In this document: piece by piece, positions 48,201-57,295 of the stretch
Layout: every line of letters starts with the position of its first letter
How positions within the stretch are numbered: position 1 is the stretch's first letter
NCBI GenBank assembly: GCA_004794655.1
Contig: SMMW01000006.1
Location: forward strand, 160,001-224,000
From: Marisa cornuarietis
Lineage: Eukaryota > Mollusca > Gastropoda > Architaenioglossa > Ampullariidae
Length of the DNA: 64,000 bases
Reading direction: 5' to 3'
Notes under the pieces: model-generated
What the model was told of the DNA's origin: nothing
Database searches by the model: none
Seen by the model: only the letters and a program-made list of their open reading frames with translations
Translations under genes and position numbers: made by a program

Positions 48201-49321
48201 TTGACTGGCGATTCATTAACAGTGTGAAACGAAAAACTCATTTTGAAGCCTCTTCCTAAACATAATCCTGCGTTGAAGCGAATTTGTATAGAATGGCTAA
48301 GCACAATAGCAGGTGTTACAGAATTATAGCATATCTCCATCTTCAGTGAAAAGTTTTTATAGCTGTTTATTTCAAAGAGCTGTATGGAAGTGAAAGAGCA
48401 GAAATCAATTTTCACAGTAGGGTGCAAACCGACATGAGAGAAACTGACCATAACTACATGGTTTGGGGGAACATGAACAGTACGAGAAGCTTTCATAAAG
48501 CATGGGTGTGTTCTATTCTCATCAAAACCCCACGTGGTGACGTACCCTGAATTAGGGGACGTACGCACAAGAGGAAGAGTCATTCGCAAATCTTCCTCGT
48601 TGGTTGTGAACCTTAACTTAAATTCCGTAATGTCCCAAGGTCGTGTGATTTGAAAAAATATCTGGTTGGAAGTACTCAAAAACAACGGGAAATTACGCAC
48701 GCAGCTAATAATAATAAAGGTGGTAATATTTATATAATTCCGTAATAAAATCACTGGAAAGGAAATCTCTCTAGTGTAGTCCAGCCTGACTTCGACGTAC
48801 TTTCTTTCAGGAACGACGATTCTAAGGAAGCAATCAATCCCCGTTTTTGTGTTGAATAAGCCGTGAATAACACCCTCCTGGCCTGAGAAAGTAATCACCT
48901 TCTGTGTAACACAATGTGTCTCGTTTATTTCATATATGTTTTCTGATTTGTTTTGCTCGTCTCTTCGAGCGATACTCTCGTATATATTCCACCTATGATC
49001 GAGTGTGGTAGGATATTTTGTGCTGAGAGATTTCCATAAATCTGTGTGACTGTTTCTAATCAGACCTCTACCAACACTTAAATCGAAATGTTTAAAAGAG
49101 GCAGAAACATTCGTGTTTAACTGGTCACCATACCAGTATGTAGTGGTGTTATCTGGAAAACAATTGTTACTGGTGGGTGCCACACGGCTAATTTCGCGCT
49201 CTGTGCTCGCATTGCAAAATCTGAGGTGAAAATGTTGCCTTTCATCCATAACAAGAAATGTCACCAACATAAGGTATTTTAAAGTCCAGCGTTTTTCAAG
49301 AAAAAACATTTTGGGGCACAT
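45239..49321 (-). CDS. Receptor B2: CUB/C-type lectin/LDLa/LRR 7TM protein lacking DRY arginine
   Basis: An intronless frame of 1360 residues, the close paralog of B1. Signal segment 13-25; CUB-like 137-240 and 258-367; degenerate LDLa 382-412; C-type lectin-like domain 419-556 with WSDGT; LDLa modules 636-664, 670-701 (acidic end ASDEDC), 740-775 and 780-814; LRR N-cap 818-831; LRRs 839-1013; CC...SSC hinge 1016-1039; seven helices 1047-1323. The helix-3 DRY site reads Asp-Cys-Val (1151-1153), so the usually invariant Arg3.50 is missing, and helix 6 lacks CWxP (Ser-Cys-Ser-Leu). NPVLY is kept at 1315-1319. Canonical G-protein coupling is therefore doubtful although the frame is fully open, pointing to a scaffold, decoy or partner role (inference). 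Met5 (49309) aligns with Met17 of B1 and may be the true start. A2 is divergent, 1.96 kb away. Confidence 0.92.
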   Translation of the reverse strand: MCPKMFFLEKRWTLKYLMLVTFLVMDERQHFHLRFCNASTEREISRVAPTSNNCFPDNTTTYWYGDQLNTNVSASFKHFDLSVGRGLIRNSHTDLWKSLSTKYPTTLDHRWNIYESIARRDEQNKSENIYEINETHCVTQKVITFSGQEGVIHGLFNTKTGIDCFLRIVVPERKYVEVRLDYTREISFPVILLRNYINITTFIIISCVRNFPLFLSTSNQIFFQITRPWDITEFKLRFTTNEEDLRMTLPLVRTSPNSGYVTTWGFDENRTHPCFMKASRTVHVPPNHVVMVSFSHVGLHPTVKIDFCSFTSIQLFEINSYKNFSLKMEICYNSVTPAIVLSHSIQIRFNAGLCLGRGFKMSFSFHTVNESPVKLDSGLWDCSVPHYSKFKQHLECNLEPECHGGEDEGPRCSFSSVACNGSVAVGNKCYVFFKSKGYVSWSSASRECRNRGGNLANMKTKQELDAFNKIYHFDKSPFDMHVGLSTYGGTLPPQYKKVLAWSDGTVAYHYTYLAFSVLNKISVNAHNTYCSTSHAMLADFVMYRCIDRSIVGIPVCEFSVTKLNVSKMSIPIIPRVKNDHITKPNNSLYVSCPDGHFTFDFLSCDKASHCGAQMSSLHCLTWTRSRKSVLTDMFVCRDHSNTLPYSLVCDFRPDCPDTSDENFCKRDHQCDGFKCRNGQCIELSKRCNVDTDCWDASDEDCVQFQIWYIPVTDFYAPPAVIDFTQQDDITYKELKISDACPDTHFRCPPDGYCLPIYVRCNGVYDCPYHEDEEDCTSYTCPGFYRCRASSVCVHVDHMCDGRPQCPQRDDELFCQLSCPQGCLCQGLAFVCSTIFDSQKFPAMRYLDASGSGMSTTELYPSIYLVWLSLAACNLQNLSSMSFPSLQTLDLSENLINWLDMSYFMQLEHLQVLRLSGNPLQSLFTSYTAFHSPLTHLDMSRTFLSTLESEMFSFFSNVKVLNLSFSLITVFSSAQFNYSHSLTELDIRGTDIREIHRETLRHLRSLRTIHASYYTLCCQEILPDVEDFLCFTPVNSFSSCQNLLRSKPLSVILWILCFTTITGNICCAIYTILSAKETLGWAFRFLIINLNISDPLMGIYLFVVGVVDQVYRERYLWYEQSWTGGALCKIVGIVFFISNEVSLMSLVLLAADCVFLSSLKKNHSQYKLITRICCCSAWIVGLVLAALPLFLMAPQWDIYRQNSLCAPLPVHKVGFIGWPYEFAVFAVLNPVLAVTADIFYFFSLNKTSSENLQSDNNPEIVEGTATRRLTLLLVTKTLSCSLMSFLAVTTHMGTSYSLEIISGVALLVCPLNTALNPVLYAVSVHREARRNKRRLRLLKMLESRRKNMQTTRVFSIQTQLT

Positions 49322-50345
49322 AAACTACGTTTACCGCAGAAATGCCCCTCAACGCTTCTGATGTGGCAAAGAAATAACTGCCTCGAAAGTGAAAGGTAAG
49401 ATAACAATTTTATGCAATTTTTGACTGTGCCTCCCTCTTTATAATTTTTGAAACAAATTTTAATAATCATTACAGCCACTTTATCTAATTTTTATCTCAC
49501 CGAATAAAACTCAAAGTGACTGTATTAAGGACTATTGCGAGCTTACCATTAACAATTTCACATATTGTTCATGCGACCTTGATTAGTGTCTCCTCAGCTG
49601 TCGCTATGTGTTCGTTATTTAAAGGTAACAGCTCAGTTTACTGAAAGGTGTTTTGAAACAAATGGCTTGTATTTATTGATATAATAAAATAATGCCATTT
49701 AGATAAGCATAATTTATTGAGACAGAGTGATGAAAAAGAGTCGAAATAATTAAACAATTTCTTTATTCTAAAGTCAATACAAACCACGAGTTCTAACACG
49801 CGCGAGAGACAAACAGACAGACATACACGCACGCACACATACGTAAGCAAATCAAGATTTATAGTAAATCTTATTGAAATCACTCACACAAAGGAAGACT
49901 TTTTTTTATATAGAAATAGACAAATAATAAGCACTAAAATTCCTGAAGGTCTTACAGATGGATATATACTCAGGTAGATAAAATGTTGCTCAAAAAGTAT
50001 TAAATTTAATTTATTATTTTTTTAAAGAAATTTACTTAATTAATAAGTACTAAAATCATGAAGGTATTAAGGATGGATATACACTTGGATAGATTTGGCG
50101 TAAAATGTATTACATTTAAGATACCGCAGCATTAGTCTGAAGAAGAGATATTGCGTGACATTCTATCAAAGACTCCAATGAAAATACATTTTAGGTTTCA
50201 GCTATTTAATTTTATTTCAACAGCAATGAGATATTCAGTAGCTGGTTTGGTGCAGCAAACAATTATTCTTTGAAAATAATAAATGAATAGTGTCAAAGAT
50301 ATTACAACCTAAAATCTAAACAATTACTTTAGGAATGCCCGTTGA

Positions 50346-50347
<2 letters not shown>

Positions 50348-50428
<81 letters not shown>
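50348..50428. repeat. (GT)n microsatellite in the B2/A2 intergenic region
   Basis: Uninterrupted GT tract of about 40 units in the divergent intergenic region. Its short open frame is an artefact. Confidence 0.97.
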
Positions 50429-50435
<7 letters not shown>

Positions 50436-51246
50436 ACATGTGTGTGTCCTATTTGTTTGTGGATCATATTAAGCGCTTTTTGTGTACACTGAATGCAAAT
50501 ATATGGGGAGGCTCTGTAGTTGCTTGTTAGTTAGCAGACTCGCCTTTAAAACAGAAAATAGCCTAACGTTTCCGACGAGTTGCCCATTGGTAGCTGAGTT
50601 GTTAAAAGGCTGCGAAAGGAGAGGTTCACCGATGACCATGCCGTTCTTTAGACACGGTTAACCATACAGATTCACTGCGCTCTGCGCAAGGTAGGCAGTG
50701 ACCGTAAACTTTTATGTGGCTAAGTACAGAGAACCTTTTACTTTAACTAGACACGAGATAAGTGAAAGATTGTCTCAACGTATGGTGTGTAGTATGAGTT
50801 GATGAGGGATGGAGAAAACAGTGGCTGAAAATTATCTTTACACGAGGCATTCGCTTCGCATAAAGTTAAAAAAAACCTTTTTTTAGTTATACGTTTTCAC
50901 GCATGCATTAACTATATTAGTGTCGCTAGCTAAAACAAAAACCGATGGTATGCACTAAACACTATCAATTTCTACAGGCAACAAAACTAACAAATGTACG
51001 AGCAGTACATTTACTGCAAATTTGCTTTTGCTTCATGCATTCCATTGCAAAATGATGTCTTTCTGGTATTTGTTAAAGGAAACAGTTTAAAAGGGCATTT
51101 CATAAGCGTGCTATTTGTCTGGTACTAGGTTTATATTTCACACTTAATATTTCAAATGAAGTCAATGTAATTATAAAATGCTTTCATATACCATTCGGAA
51201 CAGTTGCGGAACAATGGCTTTAAGCGTGGATCTGTTCGATAATGAA

Positions 51247-51264
51247 CTCTTGCTCTTTCTTCAG
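51247..51264 (+). promoter_or_regulatory. Probable 3' splice site upstream of the A2 start codon
   Basis: CTCTTGCTCTTTCTTCAG has a long pyrimidine tract and a CAG end, and is homologous in position to the site before A1. The sequence after it begins ATGTAG, a dead start, and the usable ATG follows 15 bases later at 51280. The in-frame TAG rules out read-through from an upstream coding exon in that frame. Confidence 0.65.
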
Positions 51265-51279
51265 ATGTAGTACACAAAC

Positions 51280-54200
51280 ATGTTATCGGACTGGAAAATC
51301 GCATTACTGGTAGCCTTGCTTTTATTAATGAGCCATTCATGTAATACAGATGACAGGCTTATTGAAAAGAATAATTATACCGCAAAGAAGACCTCAATTA
51401 GTGGCACATTGTCATACGAAAATGACATGCACATCTATATATCGCACTCGGGAAGGACAAGGACCCTTTATTCGACAACTGAACTGTCAGACAAGAGCCT
51501 CGATAGTAAAAGGCAGAGAGGTAGTGTTACTACAACATGGACTTCTCATAGTTATCGCCCTGAAAAGGAACGAGACACATTTTTCATCAACATTACTGAG
51601 TGCGAATATATCAAAATCTTTCAATTTTCAAGCATAAGAGGCGTGATCTATGTAAAATCGGGAGGAGAAACATACCGCAGGTCAGTTCCTGACTGCGTCT
51701 GGTCCATTGAAGTACCTACAGGCTATGTTGTGTCAAGTTATATGCTTTTTCTCTTGGATCCATGCCTTACTGGTCTCACAGTCACTACCATGAATAGCTC
51801 TACAAGATGCCCTAGTAACCCGTGCATGGACTTCAAGTTTGGTCCGATAATTGAAGTAAGTGATCTTAATCAACAAACATTCCTCTTTCATGATCGTCTC
51901 ATACATCCAATACTCACTTTGGAGTTTGAAGTACACTTTGAGGCAGTAGAGAAAAGCGTCTTTTCTACACTGCATGTAGTCTTTGAATCCCTACTGTCGG
52001 GCTATGTAATGTCATACGGTTTTAATGACAGTAAGCGATATCCCTGTGGTACTAACGCCACAGCACAGATTACTCCCCCGGATGGTCACGTGATGATGAT
52101 CAGCTTTCCAAAAGTAAATCTTGGTCGTTTTCTTTTTGTTACTGATGAACTCTTTGCACAGCATGTATTATCAATGTACACAGTCAGCGACAAGGGATCT
52201 TGGATCCTTTTGAAAAGACTTAATGCCCTACAGCATTACTGTCCAGTAATTGTTGAAACAAAAGTTCTGCTTCAATTGGAAGCGAATTCGATAGATGGTG
52301 GTGGGTTTAAAATGTTATTCACATTTCACCCATCATATGAAGCCCCTCGCCGTTTGGACAGAGGATTGTGGGATTGTTCTTCGCCCTTATATAGCACATT
52401 TAAACAACACCTGGAGTGCAACCTTGAGCCCGAGTGCCAAGGAGGAGAGGACGAGGGACCTCACTGTCCTTACAGCAGTCCCGCGTGTCATGGATTAGTT
52501 GCAGTAGGCGAAAAATGCTATAGGTACATCGAAAGCAATGAAATGCATTTATGGAACTTTGGAGACTATGAATGTATAAAGCTAGGAGGGACTTTAGCTA
52601 GCATGAAATCTAATGAGGAGTGGAACGCGTTCTTGAAAATATTTGAATATGGTAAAAGACCTCACCTGATTATGATTGGGTTGAAAACTTCAAGCATAAA
52701 CTGGCCAAAGTACTACAGATATGTACTAAAGTGGTCTGATGACACAATCTCTTACGAAACCAACATCACACAGCTCTTTTCTGAGGAACATTTGAGAACA
52801 GTCTGCGGCTTCTACAGCTCTTTGGAGCCTTTGAGAGCACTGTTGCTGGGATGTGATGATTCTGAAGTTAATTATCATGTAGTATGTGAATATGATGCTC
52901 ATCTTAAAAATCATACCATACAAACCACAGTGCCCATTTCTAAGATTACGATGTCTTTTTTAGGTTGGAACAATACAAAAGTGACCATTAGCCTTTGTCC
53001 TTCAGGTCACATAACCCACTCTTTTCTGTCGTGTTTCTGTGGAAAAATTGGGCTTCCTTTTTCTTGCCAAACTACCACTGGTTTTGATCTCTTTGTTGAT
53101 ATCAAAATGTTCTTTTGTGAAGATCATCTCGCTACACTTCCCTACAGTCTTGTGTGTGATTTCAGGCCCGATTGCCTCGATGGATCTGATGAGAACTTTT
53201 GTGAACATGACCATAAATGTCGAGAATTCACGTGTCGTAACGGTCAATGCATTTCTTACACAGACTTTTGTGATCTTTACCAAGATTGTTGGGATGGCTC
53301 AGACGAGGATTGTACGCATTTTATTTCACATAATTATCCTGCAAAGACGAGATTGTTTTCTCCAGCGGCAATTTACTTTGATGGTCAAGGGGATTTTTAC
53401 CAAGTACCTATGGCACCTTCTGAACCATGTCCACAAACGCACTTCCGGTGTGCAGGTGAGTCCGCTTACTGTCTGCCCGTGTACGTGCGCTGTAACGGTG
53501 TGTACGACTGTCCCTCCCACGAGGACGAGGAGGACTGCCAGCAGTACACGTGTCCGGGCTTCTATCACTGTCGGGGATCCAGTGTTTGTGTCCATGGCGA
53601 CAACGTGTGCGACGGGTGGCCACAGTGTCCTCAACACGACGATGAGAAGTTCTGTGGACTGCGCTGTCCTAGTGAGTGTTTTTGTCAGGGTCTGTCGTTT
53701 GTCTGCAAGAAAGTGTTCCCGGCGGAAGCTTTTCCCGAAATGCGCTACTTAGACGGCACGAACTCAGGTATGACGATGGAACATTTTTGGTCAAATGTTA
53801 ATGTTGTTTGGCTGAGCTTAGCTTCTTGTGGCTTAATTAATTTTACTCCAGTTAAACTAGCAAACTTGCAAACTCTAGATCTTAGTGACAATTATTTGAT
53901 TTACTTAGACTTTATCTCATTTATAAGGTTAGCCAACTTGAAGAAGTTGGTTTTAGCTAGAAATCCTTTAGTTAATTTGTTAAACAGTGGCTTTCCTTAC
54001 GTACATCAAAATCTTGAAACTGTTGACTTAACTGAGATCTCTATAAAGATATTTGACAGTATAATGTTTTCCAATTTTTCGAACATCAAAGTCCTCAATA
54101 TGTCGTTTGGTCAGGTTCAAGCAATAACAGATCACGGATTTATTTACCTTCCGGAGCTGAGAGAGCTAGACTTGCGAAATAACCCATTGGAGATACTTCC

Positions 54201-55260
54201 CCGAGAAGTTCTTAAGAACGCAAAATATGTTCACACGATTTTTGTGGATAATTATAAGCTCTGTTGTCAGCAAAATCTCCCAGAGACGTTTGAGACCGGT
54301 TCCTGTTTCGCTCCCGTCGATGAAATTTCGTCGTGCGATGATCTTTTGAGATCAAACGTGTATCGCGTGTTCCTGTGGCTCTTTTGTGTTTTGTCAATTG
54401 TTGGCAACGCCGGGTGCTTTATCTTTAGACAGATTCTACAGGAATCGAGGTCTGCCTCAGGTTTCAATGTATTTGTTACTAACCTAAGTATAGCTGACAT
54501 TCTCATGGGGGTGTATCTGGCCATACTGGGGGTAGCAGACGAGACCTACCGTTCAATATATTTGTGGCACGATGTTCAGTGGAGAGACAGCACGATGTGC
54601 AAAGTTGCCGGCTTCCTGTCCTTCATGTCCAGCGAGGTGTCGGCCTTGATCATCTGTCTCATAACCATCGACCGTTTTATCGTTCTCCGCTTTCCGTTCA
54701 GTAAAGTCCGCTTTGAGCGCTGGTCAGCCTCGTGGGCGTGTGGACTGGCTTGGGCTGTAGGCTTTACACTGGCCGCTGTTCCTTTTTTACCGTTTTTCTC
54801 TAACTGGGATTTTTATGGTCAATATGCTATCTGTACCCCGCTGCCAATATTACGGAAAAACTTCAATGGTCGTAGCTATTCTTTTGGAGTTATGATTATC
54901 TTCAATATGAATCTGTTTGTGTTTATAGCCTTGGGCCAGATCTGTATATATTTCTCAATTCGAACGAATTCTATTAAAGAAAAGACAACAAAGAAGTCAA
55001 AGGATATAATTATCGTTCGCCGCCTGGCCACTGTCGTGGTGTCTGACTTTCTCTGTTGGTTTCCAGTAGGAATTTTAAGCATCATGGCAAACATGGGAAT
55101 TCCCATCGCTAGTGAGATGTGTGTTGCTATGGCTATTTTTGTTCTTCCTCTGAACTCTGCTTTAAATCCATTTTTGTATACCTTCAACTTATTGGCAGAG
55201 AAGTGGAAGAGAGTAAAATATGAACGCATGATGCAAAAATTGGAGTTGAAATTATCTTAA
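51280..55260 (+). CDS. Receptor A2: CUB/C-type lectin/LDLa/LRR 7TM GPCR (GRL101-like)
   Basis: An intronless frame of 1326 residues, paralog of A1. Signal peptide 1-22; CUB-like 108-225 and 238-350; degenerate LDLa 366-396; C-type lectin-like domain 403-536 without EPN/QPD or WND; LDLa modules 613-641, 647-678, 717-753 and 758-792; LRR N-cap 796-809; LRRs 817-990; CC...SSC hinge 995-1019; seven helices 1026-1305; short basic tail. DRF (1131-1133), CWFP (1259-1262) and NPFLY (1296-1300) are all present, so it should be a signalling-competent LGR/relaxin-receptor-like GPCR; its ligand cannot be told from sequence. The start is the first usable ATG after the splice acceptor. The amino-terminal 100 residues differ strongly from A1, while LDLa 3-4 and helices 3-4 are almost identical. 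Confidence 0.93.
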   Translation: MLSDWKIALLVALLLLMSHSCNTDDRLIEKNNYTAKKTSISGTLSYENDMHIYISHSGRTRTLYSTTELSDKSLDSKRQRGSVTTTWTSHSYRPEKERDTFFINITECEYIKIFQFSSIRGVIYVKSGGETYRRSVPDCVWSIEVPTGYVVSSYMLFLLDPCLTGLTVTTMNSSTRCPSNPCMDFKFGPIIEVSDLNQQTFLFHDRLIHPILTLEFEVHFEAVEKSVFSTLHVVFESLLSGYVMSYGFNDSKRYPCGTNATAQITPPDGHVMMISFPKVNLGRFLFVTDELFAQHVLSMYTVSDKGSWILLKRLNALQHYCPVIVETKVLLQLEANSIDGGGFKMLFTFHPSYEAPRRLDRGLWDCSSPLYSTFKQHLECNLEPECQGGEDEGPHCPYSSPACHGLVAVGEKCYRYIESNEMHLWNFGDYECIKLGGTLASMKSNEEWNAFLKIFEYGKRPHLIMIGLKTSSINWPKYYRYVLKWSDDTISYETNITQLFSEEHLRTVCGFYSSLEPLRALLLGCDDSEVNYHVVCEYDAHLKNHTIQTTVPISKITMSFLGWNNTKVTISLCPSGHITHSFLSCFCGKIGLPFSCQTTTGFDLFVDIKMFFCEDHLATLPYSLVCDFRPDCLDGSDENFCEHDHKCREFTCRNGQCISYTDFCDLYQDCWDGSDEDCTHFISHNYPAKTRLFSPAAIYFDGQGDFYQVPMAPSEPCPQTHFRCAGESAYCLPVYVRCNGVYDCPSHEDEEDCQQYTCPGFYHCRGSSVCVHGDNVCDGWPQCPQHDDEKFCGLRCPSECFCQGLSFVCKKVFPAEAFPEMRYLDGTNSGMTMEHFWSNVNVVWLSLASCGLINFTPVKLANLQTLDLSDNYLIYLDFISFIRLANLKKLVLARNPLVNLLNSGFPYVHQNLETVDLTEISIKIFDSIMFSNFSNIKVLNMSFGQVQAITDHGFIYLPELRELDLRNNPLEILPREVLKNAKYVHTIFVDNYKLCCQQNLPETFETGSCFAPVDEISSCDDLLRSNVYRVFLWLFCVLSIVGNAGCFIFRQILQESRSASGFNVFVTNLSIADILMGVYLAILGVADETYRSIYLWHDVQWRDSTMCKVAGFLSFMSSEVSALIICLITIDRFIVLRFPFSKVRFERWSASWACGLAWAVGFTLAAVPFLPFFSNWDFYGQYAICTPLPILRKNFNGRSYSFGVMIIFNMNLFVFIALGQICIYFSIRTNSIKEKTTKKSKDIIIVRRLATVVVSDFLCWFPVGILSIMANMGIPIASEMCVAMAIFVLPLNSALNPFLYTFNLLAEKWKRVKYERMMQKLELKLS

Positions 55261-55553
55261 TTTCAAAAAAAGTAGCAAAGCATTGTTATTCAACTTTTTT
55301 TCACGACTTTCGGTAATAGTGGTTACAATATTTTCGTGAAGCGCATTTTGTAACGCTCGTCATTAAACGCGGCGGTTGTATCTGTGGTTGCATTTCTTTC
55401 TTAGAGATAAGAGCGCGAAGGAAAGTGATCGCTTAACACACTAAAGGCTCGTAGAATTTCTTTACTGATTTGCAGACACTATCGTGTTTTTATCTTTAAT
55501 GAAATGAAAACATACTGACGGGTAAATTAAGCGTGCGAATGAGTATTATCCTA

Positions 55554-55559
55554 AATAAA
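55554..55559 (+). terminator. Candidate poly(A) signal of A2
   Basis: AATAAA 294 bases after the A2 stop; an ATTAAA variant at 55362-55367 is closer. Neither can be confirmed without transcripts. Confidence 0.4.
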
Positions 55560-56670
55560 TATTGGATTCAGGAAAAAGGAAGAAAGAAATAAAGATTTTA
55601 GCGCTTTAAATGGGAAGGAAGGTGTTATCGCACTTATAGATCGCAGTTATCTAATAGACCAGCTTTTTGTGGCTGCAGTGCTTATCTTCTATTTCTCGAT
55701 ACCTTTAGTAATTTGAGCGCCGTGAACGAGCAGGTACCCACATAACAGATGGGTCCGTTGGGAGCGGGACTGGGTGTAGCATACGTACGCCAGTCGGGTG
55801 CAGACAGAATGGCGATACTGATTTCGCACTAGGAGTGAACTTTCTTCAGTCGACCCTCCTATCGGGAAAGGTAAAACAGCGAGGGCAAAAATGCTGGCCC
55901 AGACGAGAGGCTAGTCTCCTACCTCCCCTTTCTCCCAGCAATTGAAAGGTCACGGGATAACCTTTAAATTAACCATTTAACAAATAATTCCTGGATCTAG
56001 TGTTTGGATTTATTTAGTGTAAAATCTAAAGACGGGAGGTTGGTCTCTAAAGCCTAACCGCCAAGGACCTAAAATATGTTGGGAGAGGAATTTTACCTTA
56101 TATATATATATACATATAACGAAATAGAAATGAGTTTTTATATTACGACAGTTTTCGATGTCGAAGTATTATTGTGTCATACTATGATTGCAGAGCAAAT
56201 CTTACTACAAATAGTAAAGGTTTCCATTTTTGCACAAGTGACTTTTTGAACATTTACTCTCTTCATCTGTCTACATTGGAAAACTTTTTAACTTTTTGAA
56301 AGTGAGGCCTTTGCGAAAGAAAACGAATATATTTTAACACCTAACCACATAACGACCTTAGTAAACAACAACGTAAAAGAACAAGGAAAGCCAGTTCTTA
56401 AAGAAGAACAAATAAGAAAGATGACCAGGAAGAATTACAAAATGACACGAAGAGCGCACAGAGGACCAGTAATAGTAGTAGCAGCACCAACAGTATTATG
56501 AACGTCTATGACGAACGATGACGATAATGACGACGAGATGACACTAAATGTGTCTACGCTAACCATGGGGACCGTAGTGTAATGATGACAGCACCTATAA
56601 GAGAAACTTCAAAACATGATATGCAATAAAATCTATTTTGAAACATCACACAAAAACTACTTTACCATAC

Positions 56671-56672
<2 letters not shown>

Positions 56673-56728
<56 letters not shown>
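56673..56728. repeat. (TG)n microsatellite
   Basis: TG tract of about 28 units downstream of A2. Confidence 0.96.
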
Positions 56729-56731
<3 letters not shown>

Positions 56732-57264
56732 TGAAGCAGTGCATAATAATATAAGCGTATTGTTTAAAGTAACGATTCGAAATAAATAGCATTAACTTTT
56801 TATACTTTCAAAGTTTTTATAAATAATATACAAAGTAGTGGTGTCAAGATTATCACACTATGTCACCGTTGTCTTCACGATTCTCTGAGCTGCTGACGCC
56901 TTACCACCAGTCATTCTCTCTGGTCTGCTTGTGTTACATTCTCTAGGTTTTATGCATCAGAAGGTAGAAAGTTGGCAAACGCTTCTTCTCTTTTCCATTG
57001 TTTGGAATTATTTGCTCCTTTCTGGGTTTGTTCTAACGCTACGTTCAAAAATCTTCAAATTCGGTCTCTAAGCTTATCTCTTTAGGAACTTTTTGTAATA
57101 ATCAAGCTTACTACTCGACTCCTTTAGTTTTTCAGTTTCCTCCATGCACTTCGTTTATATTTGCCATATTTGCTGACGCTTATCTTTCTTGTTTGGCTTC
57201 CGAATGTTTGGAGCTGTTTGTGCACAGCGCATTTAGATCGCACCCACACAGGGAACTGCGCTTT

Positions 57265-57295
<31 letters not shown>

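Larger units (their letters stand above)
49322..51279. other. Shared 5' region between divergent B2 and A2
   Basis: No coding sequence recognised. It holds a long TG repeat at 50348-50428 and, at its right edge, a probable splice acceptor for A2. Promoters and 5'UTR exons of both genes should lie here. Confidence 0.5.
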
